Source of the DNA: Bacteroidota bacterium
Lineage (GTDB): Bacteria > Bacteroidota > Bacteroidia > Chitinophagales > Chitinophagaceae
Assembly: GCA_018267875.1 (NCBI GenBank)
Contig: JAFDXP010000089.1
Location: forward strand, 1 to 56,785
Direction of reading: 5' to 3'
Length of the DNA stretch: 56,785 nucleotides
Below, piece by piece: positions 9,052-18,328 of this stretch. The position numbers and the translations under genes were made by a program. The notes beneath the pieces are model-generated. The model was not told the origin of the DNA and made no database searches. It was given only the letters and a program-made list of their open reading frames with translations. The first letter of the stretch is position 1. Every line of letters starts with the position of its first letter.

Positions 9052-10122
9052 CTATTTCTTAATCTTGTTGTAGATGTTTGGGTTCTCATTTCCCGCTACC
9101 TTGATTTGCGCTAAAGCTCCTTTGTGGAAGGTGCGGTAAAGCGCATGGTCAACGATATTCATGGTGCCTGGAACTTCCATTTGCATTTCAACAATAGAAG
9201 AGCCGCCAGCAGGAATTACGGTAGTTTGCACATTTTCATTAACATCTTTACCACCTTCCATATACACTTTGTCAAATATTTCGCCGATTACGTGAAAGGA
9301 TGAAGTAAGGTTAGGTCCACCATTACCTACATACAGTCGAACGGTTTCACCTACATTTGCTGTCAAAGCATTTTTTCCGGCATTTCCACGAACTTTTCCG
9401 TTAAAAAGTACGTAGGTAGGGTTTTCGTCAATTGCTTTTTGCTCATCAAACTCTTGCAAACCGGGGGCATCAAATCTACCTTTTGTATAAAAATCGCCTT
9501 GCATCACATAGTATTCTCGATCTACCTTGGGCAAGCCGGCTGCCGGCTCAACAAGTATCAGACCATACATACCATTAGCAATGTGCATACCTACTGGGCC
9601 GGTAGCACAATGATATACATACAAGCCCGGATTAAGGGCGCGGAAATTAAAAGTTGCGCTTTGTCCGGGAGCAACGTTAGATGCTTCAGCACCGCCGCCG
9701 GGTCCATTTACAGCATGAAGATCAATATTGTGTGAAACTTTACTATTAGGAGAGTTAGTAAGTGTAAATTCTACCATGTCTCCTTCTCTCACACGAATAA
9801 AACTGCCCGGTACCGATCCATTGAAGGTCCAAAATGTATAGTCGCTACTATCAGAAATCTTCATCACTTTCTCTTCAACTGTCATGTGCACTTTTACCCT
9901 TTTTGGTGATGTGTAAGTAAGTGGCTTGGGAACTAAGGGTGGTGCAGTTAGTTCGGCTGTTACATCGCCTGTTAGCACCGTATCCGGCCAATGACGAGCA
10001 AAAACATTGTTATTACCACTATTGCCGGAGCCGCTGCCCTGACAAGAAGCCCAAAAGATGCCACTACCTATTAAGGCAGAATAGGCTGCTGTTTTGAAAA
10101 AAGCTGTGATTTTTGTGTCCAT
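9052..10122 (-). CDS. nirK: Copper-containing nitrite reductase NirK
   Basis: A 356-residue two-cupredoxin-domain enzyme that reduces nitrite to NO in the periplasm. All ligands are visible: type-1 copper His131, Cys172, His180, Met185; type-2 copper His136, His171, His326; the proton-transfer pair Asp134 and His277. The leader ends in a lipobox (ASC, Cys27), so it is probably membrane-tethered. There is no extra cytochrome or cupredoxin domain, and length is standard. It is the first gene of a four-gene minus-strand operon with nirV, an SCO chaperone and a porin. No nor or nos gene is in the window. Confidence 0.96.
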   Translation of the reverse strand: MDTKITAFFKTAAYSALIGSGIFWASCQGSGSGNSGNNNVFARHWPDTVLTGDVTAELTAPPLVPKPLTYTSPKRVKVHMTVEEKVMKISDSSDYTFWTFNGSVPGSFIRVREGDMVEFTLTNSPNSKVSHNIDLHAVNGPGGGAEASNVAPGQSATFNFRALNPGLYVYHCATGPVGMHIANGMYGLILVEPAAGLPKVDREYYVMQGDFYTKGRFDAPGLQEFDEQKAIDENPTYVLFNGKVRGNAGKNALTANVGETVRLYVGNGGPNLTSSFHVIGEIFDKVYMEGGKDVNENVQTTVIPAGGSSIVEMQMEVPGTMNIVDHALYRTFHKGALAQIKVAGNENPNIYNKIKK

Positions 10123-10446
10123 ATTATTTTGAGTTAAACTTTAAAAAGAACAAAGGCAAAAGTCCGAAGTACAAAACGACTGTACAATGATGAACCTCAG
10201 ATAAAAAAGTGATTTTACGCAATCAATTTCCTGACAAAAGTTGGGTTTTTGCATTAAACGCCAATAATTGGACTGTAAATGTAAGAATGAAGTAACAAAT
10301 GTAAAAACGATTTACTTTTATATAGTTTATTTTTATGCGTCTTGTAAACTAATTTATTTTAGGATATGATTTCTTTTAATTTTACTAATGCTTGCTTTTG
10401 AAGTGCCATAAAATAAGCCTAATATTGCTTCTGAAAATTCAGTAAA
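10123..10446. other. Divergent intergenic region upstream of nirK
   Basis: A 324-bp AT-rich gap between nirK (minus) and the membrane protein at 10447 (plus). I see no convincing -7 TAnnTTTG box and no canonical Fnr/Dnr palindrome. A loose GTGATTTTACGCAATCA dyad at about 10209 has the wrong spacer length for an Fnr box. It must hold the nirK promoter. Confidence 0.5.
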
Positions 10447-11046
10447 ATGCCTAAGCTGATTCAAAATGACTCTAACTATCAAACCTTCAATAATAGTCTG
10501 GGAAAAGACCTAGATTTTATCTTAAAAAAGCATAGATTTCCTATAAAGTGGTATCATGTTTTCTCATTGATTCTTATTTTGAGTTCGGTGTGGATAATGT
10601 CTATTTTAATTACTATTTCGCCCAAAAGACCCATTAGCTATATGTATTGGTTGATGTTGGCAATTACCGGTGGTATTACAATATTGTCATTATGGCGAAC
10701 TATTCAATCTATGCGATTTATAAAACTAAAGACAGGAAAATCAAAGTTGGGAAATATGTCGCTGCTTGAATGTTTTATGTCTTTCAATCATTTTTTGGTT
10801 TATCGCCATCCAATTTATGAAAATGTTTTTATGATTGGTAGTCGTCAATTGGCTGATCGGGGTAATATGCAAGAGTTTTTAGTGTTTATTGCAATTGATG
10901 ATCTTATTTTGATGAATAGTCATTTTGTAAACAATGCACTTTTTCAAATACGATTACTTCCGCCTTTGCATGTACGAAGTATGAGGGATCAATTAGCAAG
11001 TTTTATTAATGATATTTCGATATCAGGAACAAATGTTCAACGTTAA
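10447..11046 (+). CDS. Hypothetical two-helix membrane protein
   Basis: A 199-residue protein I do not recognise. The N-terminal 35 residues are polar, two hydrophobic helices follow (about 38-57 and 66-84), and the C-terminal 110 residues look soluble and cytosolic, with a patch of hydrophobic strands (about 145-170). The start ATG is preceded by an AT-rich leader. It is transcribed away from nirK and stands alone, so context gives no role. Confidence 0.65.
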   Translation: MPKLIQNDSNYQTFNNSLGKDLDFILKKHRFPIKWYHVFSLILILSSVWIMSILITISPKRPISYMYWLMLAITGGITILSLWRTIQSMRFIKLKTGKSKLGNMSLLECFMSFNHFLVYRHPIYENVFMIGSRQLADRGNMQEFLVFIAIDDLILMNSHFVNNALFQIRLLPPLHVRSMRDQLASFINDISISGTNVQR

Positions 11047-11198
11047 TTAGAAGAAATAAAGCACTAAATTTTTCATTTAGAAATTAAGAAATTCATTTTA
11101 GTATTTTATAATCAGAGGGTGAGAAGAATCAGTTTTTGAGAAGTGATTGTTCGCTAATTTTGCAAATCCAATATTTTGAATCACTAAATTTCAATACC

Positions 11199-11549
11199 AT
11201 GAAAAAAATTACAACATTAGTTACAACTTGTTTGATTTCAGTTGTATCATTTGGTCAGGTTGCCACTTCGTTAAGTCCCAAACCGGATCCTAATAAAAAA
11301 CTGATGAAAGTTGAAGCATCTTGTGGAGAATGTAATTTTGGTTTAGACGGTACAGATTGTGATTTAGCAGTTCGTATTTCTGGGAAAGCCTATTTTGTAG
11401 ATGGAGTAACCATAAAAGACTTTGGCCACCCACATGATGAGAATGGTTTTTGTGTAGCCGTTAGAAAGGCTGAAGTGCAGGGAGATGTTGTGGATGGAAG
11501 GTTTAAGGCTTCGTACTTTAAGTTGTTGGAAACAAGGAAAAAGAAATAA
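11199..11549 (+). CDS. Small secreted cysteine-containing protein (DUF6370-like)
   Basis: A 116-residue protein from the ATG at 11199 (the frame is open further upstream, but this ATG begins a clean signal peptide MKKITTLVTTCLISVVSFGQ). The mature part has ASCGECNFGL, TDCDLAVRI and ENGFCVAVRKAE, four conserved cysteines plus an HPHD histidine pair, resembling the DUF6370 family of Bacteroidota. The CxxC and histidines could bind metal, but function is unknown. A terminator-like hairpin follows at 11574. Confidence 0.75.
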   Translation: MKKITTLVTTCLISVVSFGQVATSLSPKPDPNKKLMKVEASCGECNFGLDGTDCDLAVRISGKAYFVDGVTIKDFGHPHDENGFCVAVRKAEVQGDVVDGRFKASYFKLLETRKKK

Positions 11550-11573
11550 TTCGGTAATAAAATTTAATTTTTA

Positions 11574-11622
11574 AAAGGCTCTCTTGCATTTTCTTTGGAA
11601 AGCAAGGTAGCCTTTGTTATTT
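11574..11622 (+). terminator. Terminator-like hairpin
   Basis: AAAGGCT (11574-11580) pairs with AGCCTTT (11609-11615) and CTTGC with GCAAG inside it, separated by a small internal loop; a T-rich stretch follows. Confidence 0.65.
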
Positions 11623-11829
11623 TATAAAAAAAAATCCTAAAAGTTTTTTGTAAATTCAATAATGTGTAACTAAGGCGGTAATTATTGTTCAAAGAATTAT
11701 TATTCTTGAACAATAAAGAGTGATAATTTGATTGTTTGTAAGCCAAATAAATAGCCATTTTATCCTAATTATTATAATTCTCTTAATGACTATTCTACTT
11801 ACTTTCAATAAAATATTGCAAACAGCAAA

Positions 11830-13176
11830 ATGAACAACATTCTAATCATTGATGATGAAGAAAAGCTACGATCATTGCTTTCAAAGATTATTACTTTGGA
11901 AGGCTTTGAAGTTTTTCAAGCTGGTGATATCAAATCCGGTCTCAGAAAAATAGAAAGCAACGAAATTGACGTAGTGCTTTGCGATGTGAAATTACCAGAT
12001 GGAAATGGCGTTGAGACTACCAAAATCATCAAAGAAAAATATCCAACTGTCGAAATCATTTTACTTACTGCTTATGGCAATATTCCTGATGGCATTCAAG
12101 CCATGAAAAATGGTGCTTTCGATTACATTATTAAAGGTGACGATAATAACAAGATAATCCCACTACTTTATAAAGCAATCGAAAAAGTAGGATTAACCAA
12201 GCGTGTTGCTCAATTAGAAAAACAATTAGACAAAAAGTATTCATTTGATACCATTATTGGAAAATCAAAGACAATTCAATCAGCTATTAATGCAGCAAGG
12301 AAAGTAGCAACATCTGATGCAACCGTTTTATTAACCGGTGAAACAGGAACTGGAAAAGAAGTATTTGCTCAAGCTATCCATAATGCTAGTTTAAGAAGCA
12401 AACAAAACTTTATTGCTGTCAATTGCTCTGCTTTTAGTAAAGAATTATTGGAGAATGAATTATTTGGTCATAAGGCTGGTTCATTTACAGGTGCTATTAA
12501 AGATACCAAAGGTATTTTTGAGGAAGCTAACAATGGAACGGTTTTCTTAGATGAGTTAGGTGAAATGCCACTTGATTTACAAGCAAAATTGTTGCGAGTA
12601 TTAGAAACTGGCGAATACTTAAAAGTGGGCGACAGCAAAACGACAAAGGTAAATGTCCGCATCATTGCTGCTACCAATAGAGATTTAAGAAAAGAAATTG
12701 AAAATGAAAATTTTAGAGAAGACTTATTTTATCGGATTGCAGTTTTTGAAATTCAACTTCCCTCCTTACATGAAAGATTGTCTGATATTGAAGAGTTAGC
12801 TTATTTTTTCCTGAAAAAATGTACAAGAAATAACAATAAAAAAATTACTACAATTTCAAAAGATTATATTGATTTACTCAAACAACACCATTGGAAAGGA
12901 AACATACGAGAATTGCGAAATGTGATTGAACGAAGTGTGATTTTATCAGATGATTCAACCTTAATTATTGAAAGTTTGCCCTTTGAGATTTTGCAACTAA
13001 ACAAAACAGCTTCAAAAGAAAAAACACTTTCTGCTTTTGAATTAGCCAGTGCCGAAAAAATTCATATACAAAAAGTTTTGAATTATGCCAACGGAAATAA
13101 AACCAAAACCGCTGAATTATTGGGCATAGCACTGACCACCTTGTATCGAAAAATGAGTGAATACAGTTTGGAGTAG
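11830..13176 (+). CDS. Sigma-54-dependent response regulator, NtrC type
   Basis: A 448-residue three-domain regulator. Receiver domain 1-115 with phospho-acceptor Asp52, Thr80 and Lys102; AAA+ domain with Walker A GETGTGKE (170-177), sigma-54 contact loop GSFTGA (217-222, a variant of GAFTGA) and Walker B VFLDEL (238-243); Fis-type helix-turn-helix at about 411-446. It should activate sigma-54 promoters when phosphorylated. No histidine kinase lies beside it, so its partner is elsewhere. The next operon starts 100 bp downstream, but I see no GG-N10-GC sigma-54 promoter in that gap, so control of that operon is not supported. Confidence 0.9.
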   Translation: MNNILIIDDEEKLRSLLSKIITLEGFEVFQAGDIKSGLRKIESNEIDVVLCDVKLPDGNGVETTKIIKEKYPTVEIILLTAYGNIPDGIQAMKNGAFDYIIKGDDNNKIIPLLYKAIEKVGLTKRVAQLEKQLDKKYSFDTIIGKSKTIQSAINAARKVATSDATVLLTGETGTGKEVFAQAIHNASLRSKQNFIAVNCSAFSKELLENELFGHKAGSFTGAIKDTKGIFEEANNGTVFLDELGEMPLDLQAKLLRVLETGEYLKVGDSKTTKVNVRIIAATNRDLRKEIENENFREDLFYRIAVFEIQLPSLHERLSDIEELAYFFLKKCTRNNNKKITTISKDYIDLLKQHHWKGNIRELRNVIERSVILSDDSTLIIESLPFEILQLNKTASKEKTLSAFELASAEKIHIQKVLNYANGNKTKTAELLGIALTTLYRKMSEYSLE

Positions 13177-13215
13177 GCAAATTATTGTTGCATTTTAATG
13201 AATTGGAGTATGAGA

Positions 13216-13247
13216 TTTGATATTCTCAATATAAATGCTTATATTTC
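13216..13247 (+). promoter_or_regulatory. Candidate -33/-7 promoter of the six-gene operon
   Basis: TTTG (13216-13219), a 20-base spacer, then TATATTTC (13240-13247), one mismatch from the Bacteroidota -7 box TAnnTTTG. It sits about 30 bp upstream of the first ATG of the operon. Confidence 0.45.
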
Positions 13248-13275
13248 GTCTAATTAATAGTGATTAACTAAAATA

Positions 13276-14346
13276 ATGGATATTATGGCAACAATGAAAG
13301 CAGCCCGCTGGTATGAGGCAAAAGATATCAGAGTAGAAAACACAGAAATACCTACTCCCAACGACAATCAGGTAAAGATTGCTGTGAAATTTACAGGTAT
13401 TTGTGGATCCGATTTACACGAATACACACACGGACCGCAATTAATTCCTGTTGTTAAACCTTATTCGTTAAACGGACATCAAGGCATTACCACCTTGGGA
13501 CACGAGTTTTCCGGAATAGTAGAGGAAGTTGGGAAAAATGTAAAATCTATAAAGAAAGGCGATCGGGTAACGGTGGAACCTATCTTTAGAAATCCGGAAA
13601 GTCCATTTATTGAAACAGGTGAATACAATCTTTCTGAACCTTTGGGTTTTGTGGGATTAACCTCTAATGGTGGTTTTGCAAAGTATGTAGTTGTGGAAGA
13701 TTATATGGTGCATAAGATGCCAGATACAATGACATTTGAGCAAGGAGCAATTGTAGAACCTGCTGCTGTAGCGGCTTATGCTATTCAGCAAAGTGGACTG
13801 AAAATGGGTGATACCATTTTAGTTTCCGGTGCCGGACCAATCGGGTTATTGGTGGTGCAGGTAGCTTTGGCTGTTGGTGCTTCGCAAATATTCGTATCCG
13901 ATCTTTCTGAAGCTAGATTGAAAAAGGCAAAAGAAATTGGAGCCACTCATACTTTTGATGCCAGAGAAAAAGATATTCCGGAACAAATAAGAAAAATGAC
14001 CGGCTATGGTGCTGATGTATTTATTGATGCTGCCGGTGTACAGGCTTCTTATGATACCGGAATTAAAAGTTTAAGAAATGGTGGAACGGCTGTTTTAGTA
14101 GCATTATTCGCAAAAGAGGTGGTTCACGATGCTTTAAATCAAGCGTTGCGAGAATTAACTGTAAAAGGTATCATCGGTTACAGGAATATTTTCCCTCAAA
14201 CCATTGCTCTCATCAATAGTGGCAGACTACCTGTTGAAAAATTAGTTACCAATGTGATTGCATTGGATGAAATTGTGGAGAAAGGTTTTGAAGCCTTAGT
14301 AGCCAATCCATCGGAAGTGAAAATATTAGTTGATATAAATAAGTAA
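13276..14346 (+). CDS. 2,3-butanediol dehydrogenase-like zinc alcohol dehydrogenase
   Basis: A 356-residue medium-chain dehydrogenase that would oxidise a secondary alcohol (2,3-butanediol/acetoin type) with NAD(P). The catalytic zinc site is visible as [10 protein letters not shown] (Cys43) and GHEFSG (His76, Glu77). [15 protein letters not shown] begins the Rossmann fold. The region after VEPIF lacks the four-cysteine structural zinc lobe, as in known butanediol dehydrogenases. MATMKAAR at codon 4 is an alternative start. It heads a run of six genes with gaps of 5-17 bp and the catalase follows after 17 bp. The exact substrate is inferred. Confidence 0.82.
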   Translation: MDIMATMKAARWYEAKDIRVENTEIPTPNDNQVKIAVKFTGICGSDLHEYTHGPQLIPVVKPYSLNGHQGITTLGHEFSGIVEEVGKNVKSIKKGDRVTVEPIFRNPESPFIETGEYNLSEPLGFVGLTSNGGFAKYVVVEDYMVHKMPDTMTFEQGAIVEPAAVAAYAIQQSGLKMGDTILVSGAGPIGLLVVQVALAVGASQIFVSDLSEARLKKAKEIGATHTFDAREKDIPEQIRKMTGYGADVFIDAAGVQASYDTGIKSLRNGGTAVLVALFAKEVVHDALNQALRELTVKGIIGYRNIFPQTIALINSGRLPVEKLVTNVIALDEIVEKGFEALVANPSEVKILVDINK

Positions 14347-14363
14347 CCTTAAAAAAAATAATT

Positions 14364-15830
14364 ATGGCGGATCAAAAGAAAAAATTGTATTCCGTTTCGG
14401 GCAGACCTATAGCGGAAAACCAAAATGTAAAAACAGCCGGAAAAAGAGGTCCGATGCTCTTAGAAGATTATTGGTTCTTGGAAAAATTGGCTCATTTTGA
14501 CAGAGAAGTTATTCCCGAAAGAAGAATGCACGCCAAAGGTTCCGGGGCTTTTGGAACTTTTACCGTAACCAATGACATTACCAAATATACGAAAGCTAAA
14601 CTCTTCTCGGAAGTAGGAAAGAAAACGGACATCTTTATGCGTTTTTCAACCGTTGCCGGTGAAAGAGGTGCCGCTGATGCGGAAAGGGATATTCGTGGCT
14701 TTGCGATGAAGTTTTACACCGAAGAAGGAAACTGGGATTTGGCAGGAAACAATACACCTGTATTCTTTTTAAGAGACCCTTATCGCTTCCCCGATTTAAA
14801 CAAAGCGGTAAAAAGAGACCCGAAAACAAACCTGAGAAGTGCCAATCACAATTGGGATTTCTGGACTTTATTACCCGAAGCATTGCATCAAATTACCATT
14901 ACGATGAGTGAAAGAGGTATTCCTAAATCCTATCGCCATATGAACGGATATGGAAGCCATACTTTTAGCTTGATCAATGTTAAAAATGAAAGAATCTGGG
15001 TAAAATTCCATTTTAAAACAGCGCAAGGCATTCAAAATTTATCCAATCAAGAAGCTGCTGAACTAATTGGTAAAGACAGAGAAAGTCATCAGCGCGATTT
15101 GTTCAATGCCATTGAAAAAGGCGATTTCCCTAAGTGGAATATGAAAATTCAGGTAATGACGGAGGAGCAAGCCAAAAACTGTGCTTTCAACCCTTTTGAC
15201 TTGACTAAAGTATGGCCACACGGAGATTATCCTTTGATTGATGTGGGTGTTTTGGAATTGAATAAAAATCCTGAAAACTATTTTGCAGATGTGGAACAAG
15301 CCGCATTTAATCCGGCAAATGTGGTTCCCGGTATCGGTTTTTCACCCGACAAAATGTTGCAGGCAAGGTTGTTTTCTTATGGCGATGCACAGCGTTATCG
15401 TTTAGGTGTGAACCATTATCAAATTCCGGTAAACAAACCACAGTGCCCTTTCCACAATGCTTCCAGAGATGGCGCTATGCGTGTGGACGGCAACGAGGGC
15501 GGTACTTTGCATTATTTCCCCAACAGTTACAACCAATGGGAAGAACAGAAAGAGTTTACAGAACCGAGTTTGAGTTTGGAAGGCGATGCTGATCATTATG
15601 ATTTTAGAGAAGATGACAGTGATTACTATACTCAACCGGGCAATTTGTTCAGAATAATGAATGATACACAAAAGCAACTTTTGTTTAAGAACACAGCTGC
15701 CGAAGTGGGTGGCGCCGAAAAATTCATTCAAGAAAGGCATATTGTAAATTGCTATAAAGCAGACCCCGCTTATGGAAAAGGCGTGGCGGACGCTTTGGGA
15801 ATTGATATAAAAACTATTGTTCCACAATAA
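14364..15830 (+). CDS. katA: Monofunctional haem catalase
   Basis: A 488-residue small-subunit catalase that disproportionates hydrogen peroxide in the cytoplasm. Distal His56 ([13 protein letters not shown]), the distal Asn in AGNNTPVFF (129-130) and proximal Tyr339 in [14 protein letters not shown] are present, as is [12 protein letters not shown]. The length is typical of clade 3 enzymes, which often bind NADPH. It is the second gene of the operon and is followed after 13 bp by a small conserved gene. Confidence 0.95.
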   Translation: MADQKKKLYSVSGRPIAENQNVKTAGKRGPMLLEDYWFLEKLAHFDREVIPERRMHAKGSGAFGTFTVTNDITKYTKAKLFSEVGKKTDIFMRFSTVAGERGAADAERDIRGFAMKFYTEEGNWDLAGNNTPVFFLRDPYRFPDLNKAVKRDPKTNLRSANHNWDFWTLLPEALHQITITMSERGIPKSYRHMNGYGSHTFSLINVKNERIWVKFHFKTAQGIQNLSNQEAAELIGKDRESHQRDLFNAIEKGDFPKWNMKIQVMTEEQAKNCAFNPFDLTKVWPHGDYPLIDVGVLELNKNPENYFADVEQAAFNPANVVPGIGFSPDKMLQARLFSYGDAQRYRLGVNHYQIPVNKPQCPFHNASRDGAMRVDGNEGGTLHYFPNSYNQWEEQKEFTEPSLSLEGDADHYDFREDDSDYYTQPGNLFRIMNDTQKQLLFKNTAAEVGGAEKFIQERHIVNCYKADPAYGKGVADALGIDIKTIVPQ

Positions 15831-15843
15831 AGTTGAACTAAAT

Positions 15844-16152
15844 ATGAAAAATTACGAGCCTACATTATCGCAGGTAATGAATAAATTAAAGGGTGAAGGT
15901 TATACCACTGAATTTAACCTTAGAACTGATTGCTTAGATTGCGATAGTGGGAAATTAAAACTAGCGCCAGAAGATTTTCAAATTGATAAGTTTTATCGTT
16001 TTGAAGGCCAGTCTGACCCGGGTGATAATGCAATTTTATATGCTGTTTCATCAGAAAAACATAACATTAAGGGAGTTCTTGTAAATGCTTATGGCATTTA
16101 TTCTGAGCCTATGACAAACCAGATGTTGAAGAAACTTACAATAGCGAGTTGA
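15844..16152 (+). CDS. Small conserved Bacteroidota protein
   Basis: A 102-residue protein from the ATG at 15844; the frame opens earlier but overlaps the catalase end. It starts MKNYEPTLSQVMNKLKGEGY and has CLDCDSGKLKL, then FYRFEGQSDPGDNAILYA and GVLVNAYGIY. Close relatives in Bacteroidota are commonly labelled phosphoribosylpyrophosphate synthetase in databases, but at this size it cannot be that enzyme. The CxxC may bind metal. Its place between catalase and a ribosome hibernation factor suggests a stress or stationary-phase role (inference). Confidence 0.75.
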   Translation: MKNYEPTLSQVMNKLKGEGYTTEFNLRTDCLDCDSGKLKLAPEDFQIDKFYRFEGQSDPGDNAILYAVSSEKHNIKGVLVNAYGIYSEPMTNQMLKKLTIAS

Positions 16153-16166
16153 CAAAAAAATAATAT

Positions 16167-16469
16167 ATGAACTACACAGAAAATTTTGAAGGTATCAAAT
16201 TAGATGTTCAGGCAGTGGGTTTCACTCCTGAAAAACAAGTAGAAGAAAGAATAAGAAAAATGATTTCTCACTTGAAGCGCTTTTCAAGCGAGATCGTGTA
16301 TATTACTATTCACCTTGAAGACAAAGACAGTAAATCAACAGAACAAAAATCAGCAAAAGTGATTTTAGGTGTTCCTGGTCCTGATATTATTGCGTCTGAA
16401 AAAGGCGATAATTTTATGGCAATGCTGGCTAACATCGAGGAGAAATTAGCCAGGCAGCTAAAAAAATAA
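16167..16469 (+). CDS. Ribosome hibernation factor, HPF/RaiA family
   Basis: A 100-residue protein with the ribosome-binding HPF/RaiA (sigma-54 modulation, PF02482) fold: LDVQAVGFTPEKQVEERIRK, then the strand IVYITIHLED, and a basic C-terminus. It is of the short type, without the dimerising C-terminal domain of long HPF. It would sit in the decoding site of idle 70S ribosomes. It is the fourth gene of the stress operon, 14 bp after the previous gene and 5 bp before the pirin gene, which suits expression on entry to stationary phase or peroxide stress. Confidence 0.78.
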   Translation: MNYTENFEGIKLDVQAVGFTPEKQVEERIRKMISHLKRFSSEIVYITIHLEDKDSKSTEQKSAKVILGVPGPDIIASEKGDNFMAMLANIEEKLARQLKK

Positions 16470-16474
16470 TTGCT

Positions 16475-17395
16475 ATGCCGGAGATAGTCATACAAGCTAG
16501 AGAAGCCGCTATCAGTGCGTATTTAAGTGTAAAAAGGATACTACCATTCCGACAAAAAAGAATGGTAGGTCCTTTCATTTTTATGGATCACGGAGGACCC
16601 GTTAATTCTTTTCCAACCGACATTACTTCAATGGATGTTTTGCCACATCCGCATATCGGATTATCTACCGTTACTTATCTTTTTAGTGGTAATGTAACCC
16701 ACAGAGATAGTTTAGGTGTGGAGCAAATCATCCAGCCGGGTGAAGTAAATTGGATGACCGCCGGCAAAGGTATTTCCCATTCTGAAAGGTTTGAAAACCC
16801 AGAACTATTGCAAAAACATTCTTTAGAAATGATGCAAACCTGGGTAGCCTTGCCCAAAGAGTTTGAAGAGATCAATCCGTCATTCACCAATTATAAATCG
16901 GATCAGCTTCCTGTATATACTGATAAAGGAATTTGGATGAAGTTAATTGCCGGTAATGCTTATGGTTTAAAAAGTAGTGTGCAAACGCTGTCGCCTCTCT
17001 TTTACTTACACGCTAAATTGGAAACCGATGCCAGTATTGGCTTGCCTATCGAACATTTGGAACGAGCAATTTATATTGCAAATGGTGGAGTGGAAATAGC
17101 TGGAAATTTTTATATCAAAGGACAGATGGTCGTGTTTTCTAACAATGAAAACCCAAAAATAAAAGCCATTGAACCTACCGAGTTAATGCTATTGGGTGGC
17201 GAACCTTTAGGCGAACGGTTTATTTGGTGGAACTTTGTTTCTTCCAGTAAAGAGCGAATAGAACAAGCCAAAAACGATTGGAAAACAGGTAAAATAATTT
17301 TACCCCCTAACGACAACGAAGTGTTTGTTCCACTACCCGAAAGCAGCAGTAATCCTGCAAGTAGTACTCCTCTTCCACCAGAACCACTTTCTTAA
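16475..17395 (+). CDS. Pirin-family cupin protein
   Basis: A 306-residue two-cupin protein of the pirin family, some members of which oxidise quercetin. The metal site is visible in the N-terminal cupin: HPHIG (His58, His60) and GISHSERF (His102, Glu104). VGPFIFMDHGGP near the start is also typical. The C-terminal 20 residues are a low-complexity Ser/Pro tail. It lies 5 bp after the hibernation factor and 10 bp before carbonic anhydrase. Physiological substrate unknown. Confidence 0.88.
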   Translation: MPEIVIQAREAAISAYLSVKRILPFRQKRMVGPFIFMDHGGPVNSFPTDITSMDVLPHPHIGLSTVTYLFSGNVTHRDSLGVEQIIQPGEVNWMTAGKGISHSERFENPELLQKHSLEMMQTWVALPKEFEEINPSFTNYKSDQLPVYTDKGIWMKLIAGNAYGLKSSVQTLSPLFYLHAKLETDASIGLPIEHLERAIYIANGGVEIAGNFYIKGQMVVFSNNENPKIKAIEPTELMLLGGEPLGERFIWWNFVSSSKERIEQAKNDWKTGKIILPPNDNEVFVPLPESSSNPASSTPLPPEPLS

Positions 17396-17405
17396 AAATA
17401 AAGTT

Positions 17406-18044
17406 ATGGCTTACAAAAGCATCAAAGAAATATTTGAGCACAATCAGGAATGGATTGAGGAGCAATTAAAAAATGACCCCAAATATTTTTCTAAATTATC
17501 AAAGCGTCAAACTCCAAAATACTTATTTATTGGTTGTTCAGATAGCCGTGTTTCTACTGAAGCACTGATGTTTGCAAAGCCGGGTGATGTTTTTATTCAC
17601 AGAAACATTGCCAATGTCATACCAAGTAATGATTTGAATGTGCTTTCAGTAATTAATTACGCCGTTAAGCATATCAAGGTTAAGCACATTGTGGTGTGTG
17701 GTCATTATGGTTGTGGTGGTGTGCAAACCGCTATAACAGCAACAGATGCGGGCATCTTAAATCCTTGGATGGGGTATATTCGTGATGTCTATCGCCTACA
17801 TAAAAAGGAATTGAATGCTATAACATCTTTAACCAAGAAAACAGATAGATTAGTTGAGTTAAATGTTTTGGAGCAATGCATTAATTTGGTAAAAACACGA
17901 GATGTGCAGCAGGCTCTTTTAGAAAAAAGGATTGAAATACACGGCTGGGTGTTTGATATGCGCACCGGTAAATTAATTGACTTAGAATTCAACACAAAAA
18001 AAGTTGCAAAAGAAGTATTGGATATTTACAACATTGTGAAATAA
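17406..18044 (+). CDS. can: Beta-class carbonic anhydrase
   Basis: A 212-residue beta-carbonic anhydrase that interconverts CO2 and bicarbonate. Zinc ligands are Cys44 (CSDSR, with the Asp46-Arg48 dyad), His100 and Cys103 (CGHYGCGG). I chose the ATG at 17406; the longer frame would overlap the pirin gene and adds unrelated sequence. It is the last gene of the operon and the palindromic repeat array begins 6 bp after its stop, so the first palindrome could act as the operon's terminator or 3' stabiliser. Confidence 0.93.
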   Translation: MAYKSIKEIFEHNQEWIEEQLKNDPKYFSKLSKRQTPKYLFIGCSDSRVSTEALMFAKPGDVFIHRNIANVIPSNDLNVLSVINYAVKHIKVKHIVVCGHYGCGGVQTAITATDAGILNPWMGYIRDVYRLHKKELNAITSLTKKTDRLVELNVLEQCINLVKTRDVQQALLEKRIEIHGWVFDMRTGKLIDLEFNTKKVAKEVLDIYNIVK

Positions 18045-18050
18045 TATAGA

Positions 18051-18313
18051 ACCATTAAGGAATTATGGACAGTTAAGTACTTTCTTAATTTCCTAAACTT
18101 CTTAATGGTAAAAAATAGAACCATTAAGGAATTAAGGTTAGTTCAGTTCTTCCTTAATTTCCTAAACTTCTTAATGGTTCAAATAAAAATATCCATTAAG
18201 GAATTAAGGACAGTTAAGTACTTCCTTAATTTTCTAAACTTCTTAATGGTTCAAATAAAAATAACCATTAAGGAATTAAGGACAGTTAAGTACTTCCTTA
18301 ATTTCTAAATGGT
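18051..18313. repeat. Palindromic repeat array, left block (4 units)
   Basis: Four units: 18051-18109, 18120-18178, 18192-18250 and a shortened 18264-18313. Full units are 59 bp, begin ACCATTAAGGAATTA and end CCTAAACTTCTTAATGGT, so the first and last nine bases are inverted repeats and a second inner pairing (GGAATTAAG with CTTAATTTCC) extends the stem with an 8-base bulge. Spacers are 10-13 bp, of two sequences: AAAAAATAGA type and TCAAATAAAAATA type. The last unit has lost part of its right arm just before the GxxExxY gene. Confidence 0.93.
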
Positions 18314-18328
18314 TCAAATAAATATACT

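Noticed and set aside
10200-10240. Fnr/Dnr box upstream of nirK
   Set aside because: The only TGAT...ATCA pair has an 8-base centre instead of the 4 needed for TTGAT-N4-ATCAA.
13177-13275. Sigma-54 promoter for the stress operon, controlled by the adjacent NtrC-type regulator
   Set aside because: The only GG in the gap is not followed by GC or GA at the required 10-base distance; a TTTG-N20-TATATTTC promoter fits better.
18105-18308. 67-residue ORF within the repeat array
   Set aside because: It is a repetitive read-through of the palindromes with no independent coding character.
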